Assembly (NCBI GenBank): GCA_963965975.1
Contig: OZ014417.1
Span: 6,878,821 to 6,942,820, forward strand
Direction: 5' to 3'
DNA: 64,000 nt
Origin: Xestospongia bergquistia
Lineage: Eukaryota > Porifera > Demospongiae > Haplosclerida > Petrosiidae
In this document: one piece after another, positions 45,401-58,200 of the stretch
Layout of the letters: each line of letters opens with the position of its first letter
How positions within the stretch are numbered: the stretch's first letter is position 1
Translations under genes and position numbers: made by a program
The notes under the pieces: generated by a model
What the model was told of the DNA's origin: nothing
The model's input: only the letters and a program-made list of their open reading frames with translations
Database searches by the model: none

Positions 45401-47832
45401 ATCTGGTTTAATTATTGTTATGGTGCTTTGTGATGTCTCCAAAAGATTTAAAATTTCTTGACAAAATAAGAAATTTGAAAATATTGGCATAAAGCAGGTG
45501 TACTTCTCTTTTCAATTTCATAAGAACTTGATATAAAACTTGCAAACTGTAAAAAGTTGTCTGCATTGATTTGATTGACACTATATCCACCAGTAGCACT
45601 CTTTACATCTTCATAGTGTCCAAAACCTTCACCGCCACACCCTCCACCACTGTAGAAGAAATGTATAGTCACAGATGGTGTATCAACTGAATTAGCTTTA
45701 CTAATAACAGTCTGATATAAATTATCATCTTTAGCTGAGGCATCAGTAAGGACTATTGTGTTGTGCTTTCCTGAATCTTTTAACATCTTTTCTTTGAATA
45801 CCATCAATGAGTTCAATAGTTTTTATAATAGCTGTCATGCCATATTCTGGACAATCACCTCCTCCATGTTCTGTGAGATTATCAACATCATTTACAAGGT
45901 CATTCACTCCTTCAACTTCTACTTCTGATCCTTGTGAATCTATGACTGTAAATGAGGCCATTTGAGTAAGGGGATCATTACTGTGGTAACTAGCATCATA
46001 TATTCTGGAGAACTCCAAATCTGTGTACAAGTAATAAATAATTTTGTGTGAGTAACTACAATAAGATAATTTGTTGGCTCACTTCCTTCAGATGGCCATT
46101 CAGAAGCACCATAATCGTTGAATGGAACAAGTACATAACAGAGAGTAATGGTGTTTTCATCACTGGCAATGAAGCTTTTAACAACTTCTCGCGCATGAGA
46201 AATTTCTTCACCCATACTTCCTGTTGTGTCAACAGCAAATCCAAGACAATGTTTCTTCTCTTTAACACTTAAATCTACAGCTGTAGAGCAATTAATGGGA
46301 TCATTCAAGTTGAAGATACACTGCAAGTCATCTTGATCAATACAGTCATAAAGTGCCTTTAAATTTTTTTTACTAGCACACGAAACATCTTATTTGTTTG
46401 ATTGTGGAGACTGTGAAAAATTCTTCAGGCAAAATAAGAAATTTGAAAATACTAGCACAAAGCAGGTGTACTTCTTTTTTCAACTTTATAAGAACTTGAT
46501 GCAAAACTTACAAACTGTGAGAAGTTATTTACATTGATTTGATTAATGCTGTATCCATCAGTAGCACTCTTTACATCTTCATAGTGTCCAAAACCTTTGC
46601 TACTACACCCTCCACCACTGTAGAAGAAATATACAGTCACAGATTATGTATCAGCTGAATTATTTTTATTAAAAACCAGTCTGATATAAATTGTCACCTT
46701 TTCTAGGGCATCAGTGAGGACTAAAATGTTGTGTTATTCTAAATTCTAAATTTCATTACATTGAATATTATCAATGAATTCAATCATTTCCTTGAATTCC
46801 ATCAAAAAATTCAATCATATATTTTTATAATAGCTGCAATGCCATATTCTGGACAATCACCTCCTCCACCTGCTGTGAGATTATCAATATCATTTACAAG
46901 GTCATTCACTCCTTCAACTTCTACTTGTGAATCTACGACTGTAAATGAGGCCATTTGAGTAAGGGGATCATTACTGTGGTAACTAGCATCATATATTCTA
47001 GAGAAATCCAAATCTATGTGTAAGTAATACATAATTTTATATGAATAACTACAAGAACATCCTTCAGATGGCCATTCATAAGCACCATAGTCATTAAACA
47101 GAACAAAGCAAAGAGTAATGGTGTTTTTTCATTGGCAATGAAGCTTTTAACAACTTTTCGCGCATGAGAGTTTTCTTCACCCATACTTCCTGTTGTGTCA
47201 ACAGCAAATCCAAGACAATGTTTCTTCTCTTTAACACTTAAATCTACAGCTGTAGAGCAATTAATGGGATCATTCAAGTTGAAGATACACTGCAAGTCAT
47301 CTTGATCAATACAGTCATAAAGTGCCTTTAAATTTTTTTTACTAGCACACGAAACATCTTATTTGTTTGATTGTGGAGACTGTGAAAAATTCTTCAGGCA
47401 AGACAGTTGGCCATAGAGTTCACGGACTGTTGTAATGCTTGTACGATTTTCTAGAAGAGATAGGAACTGTGAGAGTAGCTCTGGGGCATCTGCTTTTGTT
47501 GGCTTCTCATCTTCAGAACCAAAACAAGCTTTGAAGTAGGATTCTGAGATCACATTGAGAGCTGTAGAGAAGTTATGAAAACTGCCTGAGCTACCAGTGA
47601 GATTCAAAGCTGCTACCAACGTATTATAAAGAGTAGTCTCGTTGATTGTACTGTTGGAGATGTCACCTTGTGGTGGATTTTGCAGGACAATAGTCTGCAG
47701 ATCAGCGATTAGCTTTTGAGTAGCATTCTCTTGCTTTTCTATATATTCAGCCACATAGCTGTTGTTGCATGGCAAGCTGAGTGTACTGGAAACTAGAGCA
47801 ATGAGAACGAACAGATGAGGTACCTTTCCCAT
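42492..47832 (-). pseudogene. VWA-FN3 receptor paralogue V2, broken in the VWA part
   Basis: The 5' end is well kept (47832-47359: signal peptide HLFVLIALVSSTLS, same N-terminal domain) but a TAA replaces the codon after SPQSNK. Exon 1/2 sequence is then present twice through a 968-bp tandem duplication. The upper copy has frameshifts and a lost donor; the lower copy (exon 2 46020-45193) has frame changes near 45776 and 45445. From exon 3 on it is clean: 45140-44285, then three further FN3 repeats instead of five, a TM helix (near 42930-42830) and a tail exon 42615-42492. The tail differs from V1/V3: longer, with VEHYENIAI, a possible tyrosine-phosphorylation site. A shortened product starting downstream cannot be excluded. 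Confidence 0.8.
45463..47399 (-). repeat. 968-bp tandem duplication inside V2
   Basis: Copy 1 is 45463-46430 and copy 2 is 46431-47399. The junction TTCTTCAGGC|AAAATAAGAAATTTG joins the exon-1 middle to the exon-2 end. Most of copy 2 (46440-47250) is closer to pseudogene V0 (33609-34430, no difference that I saw apart from a few bases at one end) than to copy 1, whereas its last 150 bp match copy 1. Confidence 0.88.
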
Positions 47833-48838
47833 CGTGAAAATATAGACTATAACTGACTAATCGATATTTATTTATTTATCGTTCTCTCCACCCCACGTGC
47901 AGTTTAAATGAATACTGTTTAGTAATAATGACGTTTCAGATATACCGTAACTCCAGGTTAACTTTCCATTTAACAAGTAACAATTACTTAGATGACCTAT
48001 ATTTAAAGCCAGAATTGGTTATAATGATATAATGTTTTTTAAGTGTACATTAACAAAATGATAACAGTTTAAAATAGAGTTTGTCTATAAAAACTACTTA
48101 TCAATGTATCTATTACTAAAAATCTATTATATTTTATCTTTTTTAATATAATATTTATACGATTATTAATGACTCAATTAAGAAATTTTTAGCACAATAA
48201 ATTTTCCATTAATTAAACCAGTGCAGTTGTTCATATAACATTCATAACTCTATATGAAGTCAAATCCTAAGAGTTGTTATTGATGTCTCAAACAAATCCA
48301 ATTGCAGTGAAAAATTCCCACTATACTATATAAAGTATTTATAACTACATGTTACTAGTACTAGTAGTCATGTGCTTAGTACATGTCAGAGCTATGTGGA
48401 TGCTGGACCTGTGTGTATAAAGGTTCTCATGTACAATGAAATATTAATAGGACTTTCTATATACTTCATATTTGCTATCTATTGAAGGAAATGAACTGTA
48501 ACTTTCATAGTAATTGGCAATCAAAGCAGTGTACATTGTCTATTATGTTAACTAATTAATTATCTCTCTACTTTGTACATCATATGCAAATGTTAGAGAA
48601 GTGAGCTTATTTTGTGATGGTTATAGGATTGGACATATACTATAATATAGGTGCTTTATTTCAACACTTAATAGCTACATGCTATATGAAATAAAAAAGG
48701 GATTCAAAAAGTACATTATATTCATAGTAGGCCTAGGATATACTAACTATATGAATACATTAGGATGACATAGTGTCATTGCACATAAACATAATGTCTG
48801 TTATTATGTAGAATAAAAATTTCTTGCTTCTGAATTCT
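47833..48838. other. Spacer between V2 and V3
   Basis: Duplicate of 34888-35728. No gene seen. Confidence 0.65.
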
Positions 48839-51800
48839 TCAGAGTGCAAGGCTCTGATCCTTTTCACTGTCAATTCCTTTTTCCTTATTAACGTTAACCA
48901 TCTCCAAACATTCCCTATAGATAAAGAAATAATTATAGAATATCTATAATTAAAATATGTTAGTCATTGTATATAAGTAATACTCTATTTCACAATATAA
49001 TAAAACTATGTATGCTATGCTATCATAAGCCATACACAGGAAATACTATTATGCTATTGTTAATGCCCAAACTATACACAAATGTTTGTGTTCAGGAAAC
49101 TACACTACATTACTAATTATGCACAATAGTAGTCAAATATTTTGTTGCTAGCAATTACTATACATTTACTGAATAACTAACTGATTGCAATAAATAATTT
49201 CTTCCACTGTTTTATGCGTCTTGTTGCTACATTAATAATATATACATACAAATAAAACAATAATATTATATTAACTGATTACTATACCTTTTAGCTTTAA
49301 CTTGATAAACTATAATTACAACAGCTACTGTAATAGCAACAATGACAATAACAAACAGCAATACAAACACTGTAGGAACTATTACAGTTAGTTTAGACTT
49401 AGAGGTTTCTATAACAAAAAGATACATTAAATCAAAATTTAGTCAGAGAAAACATACTGTTAGTATGAAGGTAAACTTCAGTTGAGTTTTCTCCATTACC
49501 GGCATAATTAGATGCTGCTACCTGTATATTATTTATAAATTAATGCAAAGTTAATATTTCTCTAACAATTATAATAAATATACTTTGAAATAGTAACTGA
49601 TTCCTTCTCTTAAATTGCCAACAATTCTAGAATTATTGTGACCAGTTAATGTAATTGCCTATTTTCAGATAATGTGTTAATGTGTCTGATTTCAATATGA
49701 TCATACTTGTTCGTTATTTTCAGATGTTCTATAATACAGTTGATAGCTAAGCAATTTTCCATTTGAGAACTCTGGGTGTTCCCAGCTCAATGATACAGCA
49801 CTAGTGTTTAAAACATATCCACTAAGATTTCTTGGAGCACTTGGAACTAGTAAAGATATAATGTAAACTAATGTCAATATTTAATAAGATAGGCATACTT
49901 CCTGTTACAATATTAATAATGGTTTCACTAGAGGGACCTTTTCCTGCTGAGGTAATGGCAAATATGAAGACATTTAATGTTGCATATTCAGGCACTCCTA
50001 CATGAATTAAAGGTATAACAACAATTATGCTTGTCTATGGAATACCTGATATAGTAACACTAGTCGTGTTTCCTGATACAGTATATAACTGTGTACCATC
50101 TGATGAATGTACATGTAGACTAAACCCTATAATAAATCCTCTACTATCTTCTATAGTTGGTGGAGTCCAATGAACAGAAACAGAAGTTGAAGAAATAACT
50201 GTATGACTGGAATATAGTGGAGGTTTAACAGGTACTAATAAATTGGAGATATTAACATTTGAGATAATTTATATACTTACCTCCTTCTTTTGTATAGAAA
50301 GCCATAATTTGTGGATCACCTTTACCAACTGAAGTGGCTGCTCTTACTACTACTGTGTAATGAACGTAAGGTTCTATTCAAAATGTTGATAAAATCATAA
50401 TTAAAAATATCATTTTGCCTACCAAATCCATTAAGTGTAGCATTAAGTGTTGTATAATTATTAGTCATCATATATATGCCACCTGTTACAGATATTTCAT
50501 AGTACAGGATGATACCATTTGGTCTTTGTGGTTGAGCCCATGATATATATCTAGATGTTTCAGATAAAGGAGTTGTTTTGAGATTTGATACTTGGCCTGG
50601 TTCTGTGTAAAGAGCAAACAGTAACTTTACTGTTTGAGACAATGAATATACTTACTTCCTTCTTTGGTATAGAAAGTCATGATTTGTGGATCACCTTTAC
50701 CAACTGAAGTAGCTGCTCTTACTACTACTGTGTAATGAACATAAGGTTCTATATAAAATGTTAATAAATTATAATTAAACTTATTGTTTGGCCTACCAAA
50801 TCCGTCAAGTGTAGCATTAAGTGTTGTATAATTGTTGGTCATCATATATGTGCCACCTGTTACAGATATTTCATAGTACAGGATGATACCATTTGGTCTT
50901 TGTGGTTGAGCCCATGATATATAACTAGATGTTTCAGATAAAGGAGTTGTTTTGAGATTTGATACTTGGCCTGGTTCTGTGTAAACAACAAACAGTAACT
51001 TTACTGTTTGAGACAATGAATATACTTACTTCCTTCTTTGGTATAGAAAGTCATGATTTGTGGATCACCTTTACCAACTGAAGTAGCTGCTCTTACTACT
51101 ACTGTGTAATGAACATAAGGCTCTATATAAAATGTTAATAAATCATAATTAAACTTATTGGTTGGCCTACCAAATCCATCAAGTGTAGCATTAAGTGTTG
51201 TATAATTGTTGGTCATCATATATGTGCCACCTGTCACAGATACTTCATAGTACAGAATGATACCATTTGGACTTTGTGGTTGAGCCCATGTTATGTAGAT
51301 AGATGTTTGAGATAAAGGAGTTGTTTTGAGATTTGATACTTGGCCTGGCTCTACATTGAAGACAAAGAAAAATATTTTAAAAATTTGGGAAATACAAACT
51401 ATAAAATTACGAACAAATTGTTAACATCACAATGTGTAAAATGTCATTTTTTCCCAATTCCAATGCAAAAAATGCATCTGTACTTACCTGCTTCAGCAGT
51501 TAGTAAAGTGAAGGGAGCAATCTCTGCTGTTTCCCCAGAATCAGTGTAGGCAATAATACTAATATATACAAGTTGATATGGCAGCAACCCTTGCAGATTA
51601 AAGCTAGTTGTATTACCATCCACAATGATAGTAGTCATATTACCATTAGAAAAGTCCATTGAAAATGTGTATTTAGTAATGTTACCCAATATGGCAGAGC
51701 TTGGTGGGATCCATTGTAGAGAAATAGTTGATTTAGTAATGTTTGTAACAGTTATTTCAATTGATGGTTTTACAGTTGCATTAAATGAAATTGAGACTAC

Positions 51801-54065
51801 TGTATTAGTACAGTTGTCTACAGTGCTAAAGGTCCAGTTTAAACTTTGTCCATCTGACAACGTTTGAGATGCATTGAGCATGACCTGAATTTCAACAGCC
51901 TTTTGAGGTGCTAGAGTGATCACTTCGTTACTAATATATTTGTATTGTAATTCAGAGGGTGTTATGATCTTTGTTGAAACTGTAAGACTTTCAGGACCTT
52001 TCATTTTATTTTGTATTGATATCCTAACAAGTGATGTCCCTCCTTTATTAACAACAACAACAGGATTACCAATTAGTACAATTTCTATTTGGGGGCTCCT
52101 AAACGTGACAGAGGAACCAGGAATGACATGGGCAAAAGGATTTCCTTCAATATCATACCCTCTCAACTGATACTCTACCTGTCCTGGTGGTAGTGTGATA
52201 CTACCTGAGAAAATTCCACCACATTCCAAGAGTTCTGCATATTGTAGAATATTCCCACTAGCAGCCACAATATCCAAATAGAAAGTTTGTAGAAGAGAAA
52301 TCTGAGAAAGTTTTGAAGTCTTAGCAGTAAAAATGTGCTTATCACCTATTTAGTATATATAACAATATAAGATATATTAGATATGATTTTACTTACACAT
52401 AAAAGGAATTTTATTGGTTGGTAGTAATTGTCCATTTTCGGTCTCTTTCAAAAAATCAATCTCCAAGTCCAAGTCTACAGTGACACTAAGTGACTGTTGT
52501 AAAGTCCCTGAAGTGACACAGGCCTCCCACTCTCCAGGTTGAGGATTGGTCACCTTATAAACAGCAAAACTGTTACCAAATGTAGATACATTTTCTGTAC
52601 TGTTATCTGGTTTAGTTATTGTTATAGTGCTTTGTGTTGTCTCCAAGAGATTTGAGACTTGTGTAACAAAAAGAGAAATAAGAAAGTACTGACACGAATT
52701 AAGAGTACTTCTTTTCTTACTACTACCACTACCAGAGCCTGCAATAAAATTCACAAATTGTTTAAAATTAGCTGCATCAATTTGATTCACACTATATCCA
52801 CCAGTAGCACTCTTTACATCATTGTAATGTCCAAAACCTTCACTGCCACACCCTCCACCACTGTAGAAGAAATGGACAGTCACAGATGGTTTGTCAGCTG
52901 CTTTGGCATTAGCAATAGCTCTTTCATATAAATCGTCATCTTTTGCTGAGGCATCAGTGAGTACAATAATGTTATGCTTTCCATAATTTCGAACAGCTCT
53001 GTCTTGAATGCCATCAATTAAATCAATTGTTGTTAAAATGGCTGTCATACCATATTCTCGACAGTCACCTCCTCCACTCGCTATGAGACTATCGACATCA
53101 ATTAAAAGATCGTTGATTCCTTTAACTGTTATTGATAATCCTGTTGTTACATTTTGTACTTTGAATGATGGTGCTGTTCCAGGAATGTTACTGTGGTAGC
53201 TTGCATCATATATTCTAGCAAAATTCAAATCTGGGGAAAATGTGAAAATAATAAGCATGCATCAATATGTGTGTGCATATTAAACATGTGTACACTCACT
53301 TCCTTGAGATGGCCATTCAGGCTGGTCAAAGTCATTAAATCCAACAAGCACATAACAAAGAGTAAAAGTGTTCAATTCACTTGCAATGAAGTTACTAACT
53401 ACCTGTCGTGCATGAGAGATTTCTTCACTCATACTTCCTGTCGTGTCAACTGCAAATGCAAGGCAATGCTTTGGCCTATTGTTGACATTACCACTTGTAC
53501 CACAGCTAGAAGGATTGTCCACATTGAAAATGCACTGCAAGTCGTCTTTACTAAGACAATCATAGAGTTCTTTTATAGTTTTTTTACTAGCACATGTAAC
53601 ATCTCTTTTGCTTGATTGTGGGGATTGTGAGAAATCCTCTAAGCAAAACAGTTGGCCATAGAGTTCACGGACCGTTGTGATATTTGTACGATTTTCCAGA
53701 AGAGATAGAAACTGTGAAAGAAGCTCTGGGGCGTCTGCTTTCGTCGGCTTTTCTTCTTCGGGACCAAAGCAAGCTTTGAAGTAGGAGTCTGAGATCACAT
53801 TGAGAGCTGTAGAGAAATTATGAAAACCTTCTGATCCACCAGTGAGGTTCAAAGCTGATACTAGCGCATCATAAAGCGTAGTCTCGTTGACGACATAGTT
53901 GTCATCGTCACCTGGTAGTACAATTGTCTGTAGACTAGTAATAATTTCTTGAGTCGCATTTTTGCGTTTTTCAATGTACTGAGCTACGAAACTGTTGTTA
54001 CATGTCAAGCTGAGGGTACTGGAGACCAAAGTTATGAGAATTAAAAGAAAATATAGCTTTTCCAT
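48839..54065 (-). CDS. VWA-FN3 single-pass surface receptor, V3
   Basis: Main exons 54065-53300, 53230-52397 and 52345-51488, all in phase 1 and open, are followed by FN3 exons from 51350 on, a TM exon near 49400-49290 and a tail exon ending at 48839. Domain order equals V1: signal peptide (YFLLILITLVSSTLS), N-terminal domain, VWA (DTTGSM; GGDCREYG; VLTDASAKDDD), VWA7/hemicentin-type beta region, six FN3 repeats, TM helix (VFVLLFVIVIVAITVAVV) and tail (ECLEMVN...DQSLAL). About 1,330 residues. Each FN3 repeat is split by an intron of about 48 nt before the YVHYTVVVRAATS strand. It is the duplicate of V1, offset by about 13.1 kb, and differs in many surface positions. Probably an adhesion or recognition receptor at the plasma membrane. 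Confidence 0.86.
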
Positions 54066-54297
54066 CCTTGCAATGACTGACTGACTAAACGATAACCTCA
54101 GCTATTAATAGTAGTTTTGCTAGTTAGCCCCTCCTCCTTTTTGTGAAGCTGTCGGGCGGAGGAGAAGGTTATTTTCCAAATTGGCAATTAAAGCTGCTAT
54201 AACAACTTTGTAGCACAATTCCATACGTTCCAACGGAGCAGTAAGGCACGTTCACTTCTAAACTCTGTCTGTCAGCTGATCAAAAAGGAGGAGCAGG

Positions 54298-54369
54298 TAG
54301 CTCACTATATAGTCTCGTCCCCAGACCTACTCGCGAGTAAGTCTGGGGACGAGACTACTAGCTCACTAT
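54298..54369. repeat. 48-bp GC-rich palindrome with 11-bp direct flanks
   Basis: 54310-54357 is a near-perfect palindrome (AGTCTCGTCCCCAGAC arm, centre TACTCGCGAGTA, one C/A mismatch). On both sides lies the direct repeat TAGCTCACTAT (54298-54308 and 54359-54369). The homologous position upstream of V1 (about 41210) has neither, so it is a clean insertion with target duplication. Confidence 0.9.
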
Positions 54370-55213
54370 TGTTCAATCACTGCCCACATGTAATTTTAAC
54401 AATAACTTTCATGATAATTAGTTAAATATTATTAACTCAACGCTTTATTCAGCAACTTATTTAAAAATAAATATACATCATTCAAGTAATTGTATGGACT
54501 AATAACCGAAGATTAAGCATTTTATAATTAATATCTTAATTAAAAGTACAGCAGTCTTGATAATATTTTAATATCTATGATTCTAAATAAGTCCTGTGCT
54601 CTGTTCAAGTTTAGAATGAACATTAATTTAGTGGTCAGTAATAATCATGAGCTAGAGAGAAACAGTTTGCACAATTAAAAACAATTTAAAAAAAAAAGAA
54701 AATAGAAGGCTATCTATTTAGGAAAGTCACAAGCTAGAAATCCCTTATAAAGTGAACGGCATTCTTTGCATTCCACCACAACTATATTCATTTTATTCAA
54801 TTAAAAATGTTGCCAGAGTATACATAATGTAATTAACAATCGCTTATATTTGTCCAGAAGTACAGCACATGAACATTTAGAATGACAAATAGATAAGCAA
54901 ATAAATTATAACTTTAGCATTATGAAGAGATTTTAGTTAAAAGTTGGCACTTCAGTGGATATGCATCTATAAAATATGTATACCATAACTACTGATATGT
55001 CTTCTGTTACACCCATGCGTGCTATTTTAATTTTAATATTAATATATGTCATCTACAATAGTTAATTTAGTTATTAATAATTATTAAGTGCTGTATTCAG
55101 ACTAAATTTGAAATCAAGCAACTGTTTTTTTGAGGTAATAAAACAAAGTTTAAAGTTCAAACATTATTATATCTAAAGAAACAACAGTCTTGATCTTGAA
55201 TCTGTAGATGATT
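54370..55213. other. Spacer between VK and V3
   Basis: AT-rich, no gene seen on either strand. Confidence 0.6.
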
Positions 55214-58200
55214 CTAGAAGCATGGATAAGCCCAGCATCTAAAATTACTATCAATTCTTTCATGGGGTTGGACCTATAGAAAAGACCATTATAAAACGAT
55301 TATCTGTAATTTGCTTACACTACATACAAACACTTCAATAAAAATAGCTTTGAGGTTTATATATCGTTAACTTAATTATTACTAATGCATATATATATAT
55401 TGAAATAATACGGCTGTGTATATATGTATTCTTTGATGATAATAAAAGGACTATACATGTGTCAAAATTGAGGGTTTCAATTTATGTCATGCTATAGCCA
55501 CCAGGTATATGACTATTACTATTTAATTACACATCAGTTAATAAAGTGAAACATTTATTATAATTTATAAGTTTTGTACATTTAGTGATTAAGTTACTAT
55601 GAAGTTTGAGTTTTAATAATCTATGATGCTGTTGCTATAAGTCATGATAAACTGGCTGAGACTCTAAAAGTCTTTTTAATTTCTAATGATGTATTGCCAT
55701 GCAGTATATATTAAGTATATATTTATAACTTTTTAGTGATAACAAACTTACATTGTCATAGGTTGCTATATAAGCACTACGTACACATTCTCCCCATTTT
55801 TTTGTACAGTTCTTATCTTTTCCATTGATAGAACATGGAGAGGTGGGACAAGACTTAGCAATGTTAGGAAGTGATAGATTATTGTATGAATAATAGCAGG
55901 CAAAACAATTAGAGAGAGCACAACCACCTGGACATGTGCTATTGTTACTTGTAGAACTGGAAATGAAAGTAAGTATTATAAACAATAAGGTAAACAAACA
56001 CATATAATTTTAAGATAACTTACAGTGAACACACAGCTCCTCTGTGAGTAATACAGAACTGAGGTGAGCATGTTGGTGGACAAGCTAAATTTATTGACAA
56101 AAAATTAGTATAATTTATAATGCTAACTATATTTATTGATGATTACTGACCACTGCATTGCTTTTCACAATCATGTTTAGAGAAGAAATTATTCTTATTT
56201 TTAGAGCAGCCACCATAATAAAATAATTCACATTGTTTGCTAGTAGCATTGTAAAAGTATCTAGGTATTCTTCCTCTGCAAGGTCCAGGAAATGGTTGTA
56301 AAGAACAGATGTCTTGTTCTAATACAAACAAATTAATTATATTAACAAATCATTAGTTAATTGCGCATTTATTTAATCTGCAGAACATAACTTTATATGT
56401 CCTGGTCGCTAGCCTACTTATATTATATTACTTGGACAATCTTTAATGTCAACACAACGTTTATTTGTTTCATCAGATACTTGCCCAAGTGGACAACTAC
56501 AACCAATATAGCTGTTACTGGCACAAATTGGACGAGGGTTTTTACAAGTTCCAGGACAGTCATTATTTTCTTGATAGGTCTGACCTTCAATAGGACAATC
56601 TGAAAAAGAGGTGATCAAAGATCAATATATACATATACAACTTATACCTCTACAAACAGAACAATTACATGTTTGATTTGAAAGTGTGACAATTTTTGAA
56701 CAGTTAGCTGATATTGGATCACATGGAGGACAGGGACAATCTTCTGGATACACACATGTATTGGTAGACTCATCCAAAACCTGAATTTATTTATAATATA
56801 TTTATTTAAAATATTTATAATCTGTACTGACATCATTCAAACATTGACAATAATATACATACTACCATTGATGACAATCACTTACTTGTCCAGAAGGACA
56901 GGTACAACCAGTTTGACATACAGGTGGACAAACTGCTGGCAATTCTAACGTTATATGTTTGCATGTCTGAGGACAAGCACATTGCTTAAAAACTTGTCCC
57001 TTCATTGGACATTCATCTACAAAAGACAAGTGTTCATTCATTTCAAGTAATTACATGCTTACTGCATTGATTTGTAACATCACTTCCATTGACGAAAAAC
57101 TTTGCACTGCATTCTCCACATGTATTAATACTACAATTAGCATAAGAAAACTTATGACATGTTTGATGAACACAGGGATTAACAGTACAAGCAACATTTG
57201 GTTTGTCGTTTGGGCATTGTGCTAGAAAAAGACAGTTCTTAAATAACAAAATCAACACACATACACATACACACACACACACAAAGCTTAATTGTATAAT
57301 TAATATATCCCACTTACTACACAAATTAGTGACATCAAATCCAGAGGAGTTATAAAAATGAGCTGTACATTGCCCGCAATTTTTTGCCAAACAAACTGCA
57401 TTTGGAATATTAGGACACTTAGCTGTTTGACAAGGATCAATGATACACGCAACTTGTTGAACTTTCCCACAGTCAATACCTACATAAATTATTACATCAT
57501 TGACTAGTAGTAATTATCAGTACTAATACTACATGAACAAATGGAGAAATGAAACATTTAAGAAGAACTGCCATACCACAAGTTTGAAGACATTCTTTCA
57601 GATCTTTATAGTTATTCTTGTTACCATTACATCCACTGTATACAAATTGTTGACATTGTTTTGCCTTGTTATTATAAAACCATCGTTTAAGAGTCTCATT
57701 ACAATTACCAACTTTAGATGGAAGTTTACAAAGCTCTATTGACAGTTAAAAAGGCAGCAATCTTCAAAATACATATTCTTACCACATGTTTGAGTTACTT
57801 CTTCCAACTTTAAAAAATGTTTTGCTTTACAATTACTTCCTGGTTCCACACATTTATCTACTTCGCAAACAGAATTTTTATAGGCAGGACACTTAGCTAC
57901 ATCACAAGGATTTGTAACACAACCTGACAAAGTTGTATTAGGAGGACAACCTATTTATGGAATATATATGTGACAGCAATACATTAGATCTTGACGTACT
58001 TACCGCATTTGTTGATGCACTCTTCCAGTTTTCCAAACTTATTCTCATTGCCTCCACATCCACCATATAAGAAACGCTCACATTGCTTTGAGGTAGTATT
58101 GTAGAACCATCTTGGATACTCACCTGCACAATTACCAGTATTAACAGGAAGTCCACAAACAGATGGCTTGACTATTCCTTTAAAAGTAGTTGTAAATTGT

